Shown one piece after another: positions 19,621 through 33,299 of a stretch of DNA of 64,000 nt. The notes beneath the pieces were generated by a model. That model made no database searches. It was not told the DNA's origin and saw only the letters and a program-made list of their open reading frames with translations. Source of the stretch: Owenia fusiformis (lineage: Eukaryota > Annelida > Polychaeta > Sabellida > Oweniidae); assembly GCA_903813345.2 (NCBI GenBank), contig CAIIXF020000004.1:9372196-9436195 (forward strand), given 5' to 3'. A program made the position numbers and the translations under genes. Every line of letters begins with the position of its first letter. Positions within the stretch are counted from its first letter, which is position 1.

Positions 19621-20890
19621 TCTTGTTTTCCACGTGCAGATGCGTGCGCATAATGGACCTCTTCTGATTTCCGGTTGAACTCATCTTCAAAGCCAAGTCT
19701 CTAAAACCATCAGTTTCTAATACTCTTTGAAGAAACAATGAGAATAGATTGTGTTATAAATGAAGAATGCTTTGCCGTTAACATTACATTTTATATACTC
19801 GGTCTATTTGACAAGGTCACATAATTTGTGACTTTTCTAAGAGGTCTTCAGAAAAAGAAAAAAAAATTAAAACTTGCAAACTATGCTTAAAAAGCTGATA
19901 TTTGTGATCCAAGGTATGCGATGTTTATAACAAGGTCATATTTCAGTATTGTATACCTTCTAGGAGTAAATATGGGTCTTATGAAGCTGTTTGAATTCTC
20001 AAACACTTCGAAATATCTGAATGTAGCGAAATGATTTGTAAATTTTTCAACTTTCTGATCTGTGATTCTCTCAGAAATATTAAAATTCCAGTTAGGTGAG
20101 TGAGAAAGAATCAGAATTCTTCACAGCAACTTACTTTTATGTCCATCGAAAAACATGTGAAATTGATAAATTTCCAATTATAATTTCTCAAATCTCAGCC
20201 CATCGAATCGTCGCATCCATTCAGATCAAGTAGTCCTCACGGACGTCAAGTAAGTTTCTGGCGAAAGCCGGAGCATAGATTATTTAAGAGGACTGGAAAC
20301 AAGAATGACCCACCTTTTTATTTCCTGAATCTCGCCTGAAATTAGCTCATCTTGGTGACTGTAACCTGTATATCAGTTTTAATAGAGTCTCTCTGTATCG
20401 CATCTGCCTCAATTTTAAAGTTTTATTGGTATTTTTAATATGATTTAACTGTTTTTGTGACCTGGTACGATTGGGCCAAGCAAATGGCAGCTGACCTGTT
20501 CAAAGTACTTTTAGTACTAATTATCGCAAATGACAATAATTTTGGAAACAATATTATACTAAATAGATTACTAAGCATCTAAGGTGAGTGAAACTAGATG
20601 AACAACTGAGTCAATAGTGATAAATACTTCAAGATTTACCGTTACAAATCCATAATTTCATTATTGTTTATATTAATTCCAGTGTTGTTACCGCATGTAC
20701 CAAAAGTATCCAAGTCACCACTCTACAAACAGGTACGAGAATGTAATACACATAGGACACCAAATCGGAACAATATAACTGAGAGATGTTGAAGAATTAT
20801 TAAACAGCACAGGCAGATACTGGTGATTAGTAACTAACCCAAATTTCTGGGCTCAAATAATTTTATTTGTAGTTACTACACATATGAAAA
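19621..20890. promoter_or_regulatory. Divergent intergenic region between DKC1 and ERCC5
   Basis: 1270 bp separate the two start codons, which face away from each other. Upstream of the DKC1 ATG is a CACGTG E-box-like site near 19632. Upstream of the ERCC5 ATG a TTTATTTGTAG (ending near 20873) could be an acceptor for a non-coding first exon. No TATA box was found for either gene. A shared bidirectional promoter is possible. Confidence 0.4.
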
Positions 20891-23800
20891 ATGGGAGTAC
20901 AAGGATTATGGTCACTTTTAGAGCCAGTAGGACGTCCTGTCACACTGGAATCTTTAGAGGGAAAGATTTTAGCAGTCGGTATCCTTGAATATTAAAATCA
21001 CTTAAAGTTTATTAATGGCGGAGGATCCATGTATGAGAAGTGTTACCTCTGTACAGATTTTTAATCTTCCTCTAGTCTCTTGTAATTGACACCTTGAGCA
21101 TTTAATTGAAAGTAACAAATTTCCTGGAAATTTGAGAAATGACATCACAAATCGATAGCTTTGAGTTTGAATGAAGGCCTATTAACACAAAATTGTGGTA
21201 AATTATGATTTTACATGGAAATAGTTATTAAGGATATGAGAAATGTTGTCTATAACATGCATATAACAAGTAGATACTTCTCTTAACTGTGAAAGATGTA
21301 AGTATTTGGCTGCATCAGTACATGAAGGGCATGAGAGACAAGTCAGGCAATCCGCTACCAAATGCACATCTCATAGGTAAGTCTTGGACAAATTCAATGT
21401 TCTACAAAATTACTTCAGCAGCAGAAATATTTTTTAACTATGTTTGTTAGTTTGTGTGCAACTATACCAGAAACAATAATGTATACATTATGTAAGCTAA
21501 CAGATTGTAGAAAATAAAAACATAAAAACCAGAATGAGGCCAATTGGTGTGCCACCTATCAGCAGTATTTAAAATCATCTCCATCGTTTTGTCCATGTTT
21601 TAAAACAAATTTGACACCCCTTTCATATTGTTAGTTACTGAGATAGACTCATCCATATTGAATGAATACACTAATTTATATTATTGTTTAGGGGTGTTTT
21701 ATTTCCAGGTCTGTTTAACAGAGTATGCAAGCTGTTGTTTTACCAGATCAAGCCGATATTTGTGTTTGATGGAGGTGTCCCCGCTCTCAAGCGCCAGACT
21801 ATGGTAAATTGCATATATCCTCAATTTTAAGCTGGGAGAACAGTGGCGGATCCAGAAATCAACAAGGGGGCACCAAATGTTGAGTTTGGAAAAAATTTCC
21901 CTTTTTTGATAAATCAGCCAAAAAGGCCATACAATTTTTTTTGGGCCCAAAAACTAAAAAAATTTCTTGGCCCACTAAAGCACTAAAGGGATCTGCCACT
22001 GGAGAATATGAATAAGTTTGTTGATCGTTCATTTTAGGATCTAGAAAATCTCATCTTGAATTATTGCGCTATATTTAGGCTGCCATCTTTATTTAAAAAT
22101 GATTTCTATTTAGATGCCCTTTGGTCTGTAGATTTTTGTACACTTCTCTTCAAAATACAGCTTCACCATATTTAAGTCAATTGTAAGATTGTACATGACA
22201 TAGTTATTCTTTATTATGATGCGAATATTCTACATATTGTTACAATTTAGGCAGCACGTCGTCTGACAAAAGAAGTAGCAAACAGGGCTTCAAGTAAGAC
22301 TTCAGAAAAAATCTTGAAAAACTATATGAAGTCACAGGCGATAAGAACCATCATGGCAGAAACTGGACAAGAACAGACAGCCCCAATGCTGCCACCTACC
22401 TCCCAGAATGCACCTGCAGATATTTATGATCTACCTCCTTTGCCAGACTCTATAGATGGGTATGTAGTATTTTGGGATTCTTCTGATTTTTGTTTACATT
22501 TACCAACTGTTATGTATTGAAAAATACTCTAACCAGAGATATGGTATATCACTTAGGCCAGTCAAAAGTGTTAAGTTTTTCAAGGTTTTTAATATGCATA
22601 TCAGTGGGAGAATTTGGATCAAGAAAAAGTGTTCCTGATTAGAAAGGTGTTCAGTTATACATATATTCGACACATGAATCTACACTGTATGTACAAGTAC
22701 TTGTAGAATTCATTTGAATTTGCAGTGAAGATGACATGGACTATGATTGGTCAGACAGACACGAGCGATTGAAAGAAATTGAGGTGAGTCATGCTTTTGA
22801 GCTTGGAGGGATAAAGTCGGCATGTATACCAGAGGTGTTATGGAACAAAAGAAAATTGGAATGGTTCGATTCGGAACATTTGGCTTCGGAATTGAACAAT
22901 TTGGGAATAGTTCGGAACATTTGAGTCACAATTAAAATGTACAAACAAAACATCTATTTGAATTACCAGTGGTATTAATGCATTTTACTCCAGTAGCTCA
23001 TGCTGGTTGAGTATGCACTTCTATGTCCAGAGATTTTCTCTTCAGAAATCATCTATGTGAAGGTCATTGATCAATTTTGGCTTGGTAACATATTTGCCAC
23101 AGAAGGCGAAATAGGTCAAATGGCCACGCCCTTTTTTACGCGAATTCTCCCCCCCCCATTTTTGCATCTCCGGAACTGTTGGACATAGAAGGTTGTGTGA
23201 CCACTCAAAATGTCCGGAATGGCCACATTATAGGGGGTCAATAATACATATGTATTTAAAAAAGTCAATGGTTCCCCAGATATTTGCCAAAAACTGATTT
23301 TAGCATGTTACGCACAACAGTTTTCATCTATCCTGCATCATTTAAGACTGAATCCGCAGCCTCTATCTAGTCAGATCAGCGAAGGAAACAAACTTTTTTG
23401 GTTGTTGAGTTGGCCAAGAGGTTTTAGGTGAATGGGTACCCTAAACCACGAGGTTGCGAGTTTGAGACACGTGTGCTCCGCATGTTCATTCTTTTATGAG
23501 TACCATATCTAGTATGTACAAGGAATGCTGATGTATTATGAGTATTGAATATCAAGACACGATACCAAATTGTTGTCCAGTTGATCAACTAACAGGTGGA
23601 CTGGAACAGTTATCTTGTTTTTACAGTTTCCAAGCTTTACAAACAGCTTCTGTAGTTGCCAGGTCTTTTTGATGTGGAAGATGAGGTTGACAAAGACATC
23701 TGTGTCAGGTGAGTCAACCAAGACTGATTGAACCCCATGATTTACAACACCATCATTGATATGGAACATGATTCTATCATCAGCATCATCCTGGCTAAAG

Positions 23801-26800
23801 GTTCCAACTCCACAAGAATAGATGTTATTTTTGATGTGTATCAAAAATCATCAATCAAGCAAATGGAACGTGCCCAGAGAAGTTCTTCAGAAGAAATCAC
23901 TATCTCTATTAGGTCTGACAATCAGAAACTCCCTGTTGATCTTGATATGTTCTGGAGCTCAATGATGAACAAAGTAAGGTTGCAAGAGTATGTATTCAAG
24001 TGGATGCTAAGGAATGTTATGTCAGAAAAGGAAATTATCTTTGGAGGAGTACATGGGGGTGAATGTAGAAGACTGAAAGCTGGAACTGAAACGCAGATTG
24101 TAGAGCTCTCAAGCAATCAAGAAGAAGCTGATGATAGAATCATGTTCCATATCAATGATGGTGTTGTGAATCATGGGGTTCAATCAGTCTTGGTTGACTC
24201 ACCTGACACAGATGTCTTTGTCAACCTCATCTTCCACAGCAAAAAGACCTGGCAACTACAGAAGCTGTTTGTAAAGCTTGGTAACTGTAAAAACAAGAAA
24301 ACTGTTCCAGTCCATCTGTTAGTTGATCAACTGGACAACAATTTGGTATCGTGTCTCCCAGCCATTCATGCACTTAGCGGGTGTGACAGTACCAGCAAAG
24401 TTGGTCCAAAACTATCTGGTATGAAATCAGCCATGGATCTCTTGCTTTTGGAAGGGTTTGGTGTCGAGGAACTTACACCAGAAATGATTAAGAATGCAGA
24501 GAAGTTCCTTGTATCCGGTTTGAAGAAGACAGACTGTTCCACATTTGATGAATATCGGTGGGAACAGTACCACAACTCAAAGAAAGACATTGATTTTAAC
24601 CAACTTGTGTGCTGCTCAGCAACTCTACAGGAACACATAAAGCGGGCATATCTGCAGTGCAAGATGTGGTTACAAGCTCCAATTCCTGAAGTCATCACAC
24701 CAGATCCATGCCAGTATGGCTATAAAGCAACAGATGATGGTATTACACCTGTAATACTACCAGTTCCATGCAGGCCTGATGACCTACCTCCTCCATGCAA
24801 ATACCCAACATCCTGCATTAGTTCCAAGACATGCACCTGCAGAGCAATGGACATAAAATGTGTTGTGTTTTGTGGATGTAGTAAAGGCACAAAGTGTAGA
24901 AATTCGCATAAATAAACTCAATTGATAGCCACACATAACATGAAAACTAGTGATAACTAGTTGTAGATACTAGTACTCATTAAAGAATGAACACAAGGAG
25001 CACATGTGTCTCAAACTCACAACCTCGTGGTTTATAATTAAACTCAATCGATATTCAATACTCATAATACATCAGCATTCCTTGTACATACTAGATATGG
25101 TACTCATAAAAGAATGAACATACGGAGCACACGTGTCTCAAACTCGCAACCTCGTGGTTTAGGGTACCCATTCACCTAAGACCTCTTGGCCAACTCAACA
25201 ACCAAAAAAGTTTGTTTCCTTCGCTGATCTGACTAGATAGAGGCTGCGGATTCAGTCTTAAATGATGCAGGATAGATGAAAACTGTTGTGCGTAACATGC
25301 TAAAATCAGTTTTTGGCAAATATCTTGAGAACCATTGACTTTTTTAAATACATATGTATTATTGACCCCCTATAATGTAGCCATTCCGGACATTTTGAGT
25401 GGTCACACAACCTTCTATGTCCAACGGTTCCGGAGATGCAAAAATGGGGGGGGGGAGAATTCGCGTAAAAACGGGCGTGGCCATTTGACCTATTTCGCCT
25501 TCTGTGGCAAATATGTTACCAAGCCAAAATTGATCAATGACCTTCACATAGATGATTTCTGAAGAGAAAATCTCTGGACATAGAAGTGCATACTCAACTA
25601 GCATGAGCTACTAGAGTAAATTCAGCTGTGACTGCTTTTAAGAAATGTTTTTTCCTCAAATGAGAGATAATGTCTCAATAAAAGCTTAGAGCTTAGGCCC
25701 CTTGGCCCTGGTTTGTTCACTGAAATGTATTTTTCTGACAGTAAAAAAGATATACAGTAAAACCTGTCTAATCTGAACGTCACTGGGTCCACCAGCGGGG
25801 AAAAGCATTCTAATTGACAGGTGTTTTTGTTTCAAGTTATTTTAAAATGGAAGCCTATGGTATATTAATCATATTGGACTAACAAAAGTGTTTACATTTT
25901 GAGGTGTTCAGATTGAAGAGGTGTTCTTATATACAGGTTTTACTGTATATAACATTAAGTGGAAATCTCATTTCAGAAAGAATATCAGAACATTGAAGCA
26001 ATAGACGTTGAGTCTGAAGAATTCAAAGATATGCCACCTGAGGTCCAGCATGAGGTTTTGATGGAGATAAGACAGAGAAGGAAAGAGAACTATGAGGTTC
26101 AAGGAGATTTACCAGAGGTTTGGATGAATTTCAATTTTCTGTAGCTTTTTGCCAGGCGTATAGCCAGGCTCCAAAAAAGCGATGCACTGGTTATTTTCAT
26201 ACAATTATATTGTTTTGACTATGAGCTTGACAATTTTCTTTGTCGATTTCAATTTACTAAACTGTTAAATACCACTAAGGTGGACTCATTCTTTAAGGTT
26301 CAATAGTTGTACACGTTCATGTACAAGTTTTTTAGGAATGTGTAGCTTAACTTCCCCATTGACTTATTTCCTAACTGTGTTTACAATGTTAGTGATCATT
26401 TTATGTTCCAGGATGCAAACGATTTCTCAAGCTTTCAAATCACCAAACTCTTAAAACAGAATAAATTGAGCTCTAAAATTGAGGACTTGCGTAAAGAAAT
26501 GAATTTGAAATCTGTAGGTGCTGCCCCATTGAATTTCGACTTCGGGGATGAAGTTGAGTCAAATCGTGTGATGTCAGAAGATGCTGCACATTATGTTTTA
26601 ATAAAAGGATTAAAGAATGCTCCTCAAAGTATTTACGACATGGTGGATGAAGAGGGACGGACTTTAAATATTAATGTTGCCAAAGAACGTCTGCTGGAAC
26701 TAAAGGCGGGAAGTTTGCCATTTAGTGAATATGTGGAGAATAAAAAGGAAACTGTTGAAAATGAATCACTAGAAAAAAGTGAACCTGATATAATTGAAGA

Positions 26801-29800
26801 CATTTCCTTTGAAGAGACTGAGACTGGTTATGAAAAAAGTACAAAATCGGGACTGACTCCATGGAAAGTGAAAAAATCAAAACCGATCAAACAAAATGAA
26901 ATTTCAGCAACTAATGATGTGCAAACCTTGAACTCTACATTGAATACTTATAATACTGAAAATAAAGAAATAACGAAAAATGTGATAACCATTGATGATG
27001 ATGAAATCAATGAAAATGCCAATAGAGTAGAAACATTGAAAGAAGAAAATATGGAAATGGATTTTTCAACTGCAGGTGGCTTTATACCGGAAAGTGATAG
27101 TGAACATGAAGACAATATGAGTGGAGGTTTCATAAATGATACGGACAATGAACCTAACGAAATAACAAATGATGTAAATGCTGAAGCTCAAAACAATATC
27201 GACTCAGCTCAAGAAAAATCCAATAAAACTCCAATAAAAGCAGATGCAAATGATGCAGCAACTCAAGCACGGTTAGACATACTGTCCGCCTTGAAAAAAC
27301 AGGTTGAGACTCTAAAAGCTGGAAACATTGAAACCAAATTTGACGAACCACTGGATAATGCTGAGTGTAAAGCTGAGGAAAATCTACCAATTAGCAGAAG
27401 TAGCCCTCAATATATTCAACTTGAACTTCCCGATGAGGAATCAAACTCCTACGATGCTAACAATAAAGACAACCCTAAAGTCAAACAGGAAACAGTTGAA
27501 ATTGATGATGTTAGGTCTGCCAAATCACACATTGAGCAAAGAAATGATGCAAGAGTTGGAAATCCTGAAAGAAATGATTTTATACAACTGGATATTCCGG
27601 ATGCTGATATACATGACTATGTCCAAAACATACCCAAGTATGGTATTGATATTGAGAACCAATCAGAGATGTTGATTGGCCAAGACTCTAAAACTGACTC
27701 AGTCCATCCCAATGACACTGCAACGCCAACCAGTTCTCAGTCAGTTATAAAAACTACTTCTAATGATGACAGAAAGAGGGCCCTGACAGATGATGAAAGT
27801 GCTGGAAATCTGCCCAAAAGGTCAAAGATGCCCAATTCAACTGACTCAAGTTCTGACACAGGTATAACATTCAGTTTCAATTTATGTAATAATACCTTCA
27901 CTCAAATTAGCAGACAGATCAAAATCCCAATAAAATTTTTCTCATCAAATGGATTTATTAAAGAGTGGTTCCCCTTCCCCTTGATTAAGCTATTTTTTTC
28001 TAAATATAAGCTTCCAGTGATCTCCCCAGCATTAGAGAAATCAGGTGCAGTAACCAATTGAAAGTCTGAAAATTGCATGCCCCCTCCCCCAAGTTGAAAA
28101 TCTCTGTACCCTGTAAAAAGCACAAATTTAAATTTGGGATATTTTGACCAAAAAACATGAGGATTTAGAACCCAGTTGAAAAAAATCCTTGGAAGATCAC
28201 TGGATTTATTGTGCATGTTGGCTTATGTAAAATGTTATTACTATTATTTTATTGAAAAATTACTTTCTTTACAAAGGACATGTATCTGTCCTTTTGAATT
28301 ACTCAGTACTTACCAAGACGTCAAGATTATGGGGATATAGATTTATGAAGCCTGAATGCAAGTCTATGTTTCATTCATTTTTTTCCAAAATGATCTCTGT
28401 CCTCTTTAATTGTAGAAAAATCCATGGTTATAAATATTGATTTGGGAACTTCATCTCAGCCAGATGTGGATCTATTTCCTGTGAGCCTCTTCACTACCTC
28501 AGAGCCTCATCACACAGAGGAGAAAAGTAGTTCTCTGAAGGATATTACTCCACTGCAGGGAATCACAAATGTAAGTTTTTCATCCAGTGATCTCAAATGG
28601 ATTTACGCAACCATCGTGCCTTTACTAATGTTGAACAAACCTTTTCTCAATGTTTTTTAACAGTATTATAACATTGTTTTCTTGCGTAGAGGGGATGGAA
28701 AATGGTGCAAAATGAGATTTTAGGTAAAATACATGTATTTGACCTATCACGGAAATTTGTAATATAATGCGCTCAACATTGAATGTTTTTAATGGTTATA
28801 ACAGGAAGATCTTGGGGAGATGGCAAATGATCTTTACCTTGAAAATATTGACCTGGAAAAAAAGCGGAGCGATCAGGAGAGAGTGGCGACATCTATTACT
28901 GACCAAATGCACCAGGAGGCACAGGTAACTAACACATGTAACCATGGTAACAAACTCTTTTATAGTTTATATGGATTCTTATATGAAATCTTCTCATTTT
29001 GTTCACTCTTATCCGTCCACTATTTGGTAAAATCTAAATATCGATTGATGTCTGTAACAAATGGCAGGTAGTAACATTTTGCATGTTAATCCCTTGTTTA
29101 TCTCTTATTTTTCAGGATTTGTTACAATTATTCGGTCTCCCATTTATCGTAAGTCCAATGGAGGCAGAAGCCCAGTGTGCATATCTCGATCTAACTGGCC
29201 AATCAAATGGCTCAATTACAGATGACAGTGACATCTGGTTGTTTGGAGCTAAACATGTCTACAAGAACTTTTTCAACCAGAATCGTCATGTTGAACTCTA
29301 TAGAGGTGTAGACATTCGTTCACAGCTGGGTAGGTATTTACCCTTTGCAGAGCTCATATAATTCAGTGATCTCCCCAGAATTATATCTCAAGTGGGTGCG
29401 GAATTCTGAATCTCACAATTCAGATTTCCGTGGTAAAAATATACGAATAGTTCAGCCTTTTGACATGGTGCAAACAAATTTAACTACATAGAACTACCAG
29501 AATATTACTACATGTATCACTACAAGAAACATACATTTATTCATTGTCTGATTTCAGCTCTGACTAGAGAAGACATGATATCTATAGCTCTTTTATGTGG
29601 TAGTGACTACACCCCAGGTTTACAAGGAGTAGGAGCTGTTACAGCTATGGAAATACTTGCAGAGTTTAAGATGTTAACAAATGAGGGGGGAGATGTCTTG
29701 CGTAATTTCAAGTAAGTTTTTAGCACACTTTGAAAACTACTTTATTGTTCTCGTCTGATGGGTGCAAGCAGGCATCTACATCTACATCAATAATCCACAA

Positions 29801-32800
29801 AAGGCTAATAAGCCCATTTAAAGCAGATATATAATTTAACAGTGATATATTTTGAATAGAATACAATTTAAACCTTAACATTTAAAAAAATAGATCTATG
29901 GTTTACAACTCATTTTAAAATGTACACTGAGATCATGAAACACTTCTCCACTTAAGGAGGCATCTTCCCCAAGGCAGGTGCAGTTCCAAATAAATCTTGC
30001 CATCAAAACTCCAGGATAACAGTACTTATGCAGTACTTATCCTTCAACTTAAAATTTCTATTGATGCAATAGCAGGCAAGTGCCTCTTATCTGATTAGGT
30101 TTTGGACTTGCTGGGTGAATTGCATGGCAACCATTTTGCTCATTCAATATTTATCACTGTGCGTCTTGTATTTAATAAAACTACAATGTAACATTTTACT
30201 TTGAGGTCAGCACACCTTTACTGGTGTGTGATTGATCCTATCTAAAATCAAATCTTACAATGTAACTTGATGATGCAATTTTTGTCTGTAAAACTAAATA
30301 AAAATGAAGGATAAACTTTCCCAGTAACTCTTATATATATGTATTGTAGGGACTGGTGGACAGAGGCACAAACACAACTTAGAACACCCTTAGAATCCAA
30401 GATTCGCAGCAAACTGAGACGTTTGACTGTTACACCAGGTAAACTATCCTCATTGTAATACTGCAAGGCTTAAAAGTAGGATAGATCCATGGATTCCAAA
30501 TTTTTTGCATAAAAAGGGTAACATCTTTACAAGTTTGTATATATTTTGGATTTAATGTTAAAATCACATTTTCTCAACTTGTTTGTGAAAGTTACAGCAA
30601 CAATGTCAAAGGTCTACTATATTCTAGTATCAGATCTAGAGTGCAAAATTCTTTTCACTCTTGTATCATTCCCTGTCATTCATTTCTTCAAAATTTAGGT
30701 ATTTCAGAAAAACGTTCATATCTCGGCCTACAATAAATATATCTGATTTTTGACTTGTCAATTGATGTTTTTCTGTTTTGTTCATTATATCAGAAGTATA
30801 ACAGAGACATTGGTTCTCTAATTTAAGGCTATTATACACTTACATGTAGATTTTCTTCATAATTTTGATGGTTTAACAATAACAATGATCACAAAATCAA
30901 AGCTTTAAGGCCTATATAAATATGGCAGTATGTTAGTTCATATTATGTTATTAAAGAGAGGGAGGTAATTACTGCTCAGTCATCTTTTTAACATCATTTT
31001 TTCTGTCAATCAAAGCCTGTGAAAAAATCCGTGTTCATAGTACATTTTTATTGTTCTTTAAATTACAGAATGTCTGCTTTACCCCTTAATTTTACTTTAT
31101 GTTATGATTCATAAATGCAGTTTCATTTTAGGTTTCCCAAGTGATGCTGTAAGAGAGGCTTATATAGCACCTACAGTGGATGATTCCAAAGAGAAATTCA
31201 CCTGGGATACCCCTGACCTTGACCTTCTCAGACAGTATCCTTTTAACTCTTAGCTGACTAATATAATTGACTTTTTTGTCAAAATATCAAGGTTTATGGA
31301 TCCATGTCTTCTTAAGATGGCCATATAAATCTTATTGGTCCTGTGTTGTTTTCAGTCCCTCTTATCTTATTCCAAGATGTACAGATTCCCTTTGCTTGCT
31401 ATTGACTTGGCACCATTGTTTTGATCAACAAAATTTACCAGATTTGAAGTCCTCAAATGTGTCTAAACGATTGCTTCATATTGTACAAGGTATCTATTCA
31501 GTAGAAGGTACATTTGTGTTTGGAAATATTTTTGATTCATTGATAATTAATAAATATGGCAGTGTATATCACTCTGGTTTGCATTTCTTAAAAATTCTAC
31601 AACTTCTGCCATCTTTATATTGGCATCAAACCTATGGTTACATTCATTCCTTAACAGTCTTCAAGATATGCAAAAGATAAGTTCAGGTGGCCCAAGGGCA
31701 AGGTGGACGAAATGCTTCTTCCAGTTATACAGAAACTAAATGAGAAACAGGTATCTCACATTTGTCTCACATTTATATACTAGATATAGTAATAGAAATA
31801 CCTGTACCCAGGCCTGTACTCAGGGGGGTCAATGGATTCAAGCGAACTCCCTGGTCAAAAATTCTTTCAAAATCATGCAGTTTTTCATTTTCATCATAAG
31901 GAGCACATTTAAGCAATTTTTGCCATTTTTGAAGCAAACGTGAACCCCCCTTGGCAAATACTGGCTACTGGCCTGATGTACTGTATATGGTTTATTTTCT
32001 AGCTACATATAATGTACATATTCAATATGATACAACAGGCTGCTTTTTGAATTGAGAATGGATCAAATAGTGAGAATCAATAGTTCCATTTTTTATGAAT
32101 TTGATTTGAACATATGTCAGTGAGAATAACTTTTTCCAAGATCATAGGACTAGCCTATATCCTGAAACACAGAAACACTAATTGGCCTAAATGTTATTTT
32201 ACCACCCTAAAGGTATCATCATAAGATATTGCTTCTGAGGTAAAATGACCTGTAAAGTACTTGGTCTGTTTCTCAGTTGATATAACAGTATGTGTGTTGA
32301 AAATATTCTACTTCTTTTCAGACCCAGAAACGAATCAACTCCTACTTCCAACCAGGCACAATAGCTAGCATCGGAATTCCACAAAAACTGCATAGCAAAC
32401 GAATAAAACAAGTTCTTCATAAACTACATGGGGATTTCCAGCCATCCCCTGAGACAAATCATGATGAAGAACAAAGCAAAAAATCAGCTCCAAAAAAGGC
32501 GGGAAAAACTCAAAAGAAGCAGACGACTAAAAGGAAAGCGCCATCTAAAACAAGGAATCCAAAGAAACCAAGGGTTGAAAATCAGGGACGGATTGTTGAG
32601 CGTAGTAATTTGTCAGAAAGTAGTTCTGAAAGTGAGACTGAAACCACTGATAAGTCTGACAAAGCTAAGGAACCTTCAATTTATGTTGACGATGATGATA
32701 ATGAAGACCAAGATGAGGGTCAAAGGTCAAACAATGAAGCCTGCACTGAGAACACATCACGTTGGGATTATTTCAAAGATATGAATCTTCGTAAGCCTAA

Positions 32801-33038
32801 CTACAAACCGCCAAGAAACCAGAAAAAACATAGAGTGGTAAAATCAACTTTAGGACGTATTGATTTTGAGAAAATCTCCCAAGAGGAAAATGAAGATAGA
32901 AAACAGAAAGCTGCAGAGATTTTGAAAAAAACTCGAACAGATAAAAATTTGAGAGATAAATCTTCATTTAAAGAAGATGGTATAACTAAAGCTGAAAGTA
33001 TAATTAAAAACAAACTTAAAAACAAAAAGAGGAAATAA
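20891..33038 (+). CDS. ERCC5: XPG endonuclease (nucleotide excision repair 3' incision)
   Basis: Structure-specific nuclease of the FEN1/XPG family; cuts 3' of the lesion in excision repair and stabilises TFIIH. Fifteen exons: 20891-20978, 21296-21376, 21709-21803, 22251-22459, 22726-22783, 25977-26117, 26412-27861, 28416-28570, 28805-28924, 29116-29329, 29558-29711, 30350-30438, 31132-31234, 31666-31750, 32322-33038. All join in frame, about 1252 aa (human 1186). The N domain starts [12 protein letters not shown] and has the metal-binding Asp in IFVFDGG. Exon 7 encodes most of the acidic spacer (about 225-707). The I domain has [19 protein letters not shown] and [13 protein letters not shown] box (QKRINSYF, 1016-1023) and a Lys-rich tail end the protein. 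Intron 5 holds a transposon. Confidence 0.96.
21841..22001. mobile_element. hAT-like MITE in ERCC5 intron 3
   Basis: Inverted ends CAGTGGCGGATCC and its complement with one mismatch (CAGTGGCAGATCC); the direct repeat GAGAA flanks both sides (21836-21840 and 22002-22006). The interior has TTGGGCCCAAAAA and TTGGCCC as in the element at 48295-48601, with the same ends. hAT assignment is from the end sequence and is tentative. Confidence 0.7.
23554..23783 (-). pseudogene. Inverted partial copy of the transposon ORF
   Basis: The minus strand encodes [16 protein letters not shown] and the following residues nearly identically to 24119-24356 on the plus strand. It abuts the left TIR directly. The two copies form a hairpin with a loop of about 330 bp. 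Confidence 0.85.
23800..24915 (+). pseudogene. PIN/XPG-like nuclease-family ORF carried by the transposon, N-terminally broken
   Basis: The frame is open from 23728, but its first 25-29 codons read through the antisense of an inverted copy; the natural sequence begins near [15 protein letters not shown] (about 23815). Motifs: an acidic FD plus SIKxxER segment, [10 protein letters not shown], then [25 protein letters not shown], and a C-terminal cysteine cluster [17 protein letters not shown]. From memory this matches a large family of uncharacterised animal proteins (EADTR..DTDV..HALTGCDTTS) whose layout of acids recalls PIN/FEN-XPG nucleases. The true N terminus is lost, so activity is doubtful. 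The nuclease link is inference; the family match is better supported. Confidence 0.6.
29048..29095. repeat. Fragment of the CTGCCATTTGTTACAG dispersed family, reversed
   Basis: GTAACAAATGGCAGGTAGTAAC followed by ATTTTGCATGTTAAT, in the intron just before ERCC5 exon 10. It ends about 20 bp from the acceptor. Confidence 0.5.
31800..31980. repeat. Possible MITE in ERCC5 intron 14
   Basis: GGCCTGTACTCAGGGGGG at the left and CCCCCTTGGCAAATACTGG with ACTGGCCTG at the right are roughly complementary. No coding content. Weakly supported. Confidence 0.35.
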
Positions 33039-33140
33039 GACTAGCTTTTTGAATGAATGAAATTATTTTGTATGCATGAAATAATAACTACTTGATGCCT
33101 TGGGGCCATGATTCAATACACTGAGAAAATATTTATATGA

Positions 33141-33146
33141 AATAAA
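33141..33146 (+). terminator. Polyadenylation signal AATAAA for ERCC5
   Basis: AATAAA about 100 bp after the ERCC5 stop codon. Confidence 0.6.
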
Positions 33147-33299
33147 TCTATTTGTGATAATATAAATAATTCAGATTACATTTTGAAAGTTATATGATTA
33201 ACAGACCCCAACCAAACGGAATGACTATCATAGTCTCTTAAAACCTGCCCATCTCTTTCGTTTCATCATCACAATAGGTCAGATGATGAAAAATGTAAA

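Larger units (their letters stand above)
22988..25616. mobile_element. 2.6-kb DNA transposon with about 566-bp terminal inverted repeats, in ERCC5 intron 5
   Basis: Left TIR 22988-23553 and right TIR 25050-25616 are inverted copies, with ends CTCCAGTAGCTCATGCTGG and CTCTAGTAGCTCATGCTAG, and TA on both outer flanks. Inside lie an inverted partial copy of the internal ORF (23554-23783), the ORF remnant (23800-24915), and a degraded extra copy of the inner TIR (24973-25034). No transposase was recognised, so the element probably moves in trans if at all. The strongly symmetrical termini and the internal inverted copy suggest foldback formation during transposition. Confidence 0.85.

Noticed and set aside
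27862-28061. Extension of ERCC5 exon 7 past 27861
   Set aside because: The frame stays open by chance; the GTATAA donor at 27862 joins exon 8 in frame and the extra residues are not XPG-like.
31267-31680. 137-codon ORF in ERCC5 intron 13
   Set aside because: Lies between well-fitting exons 13 and 14, which join in frame without it; intronic sequence.
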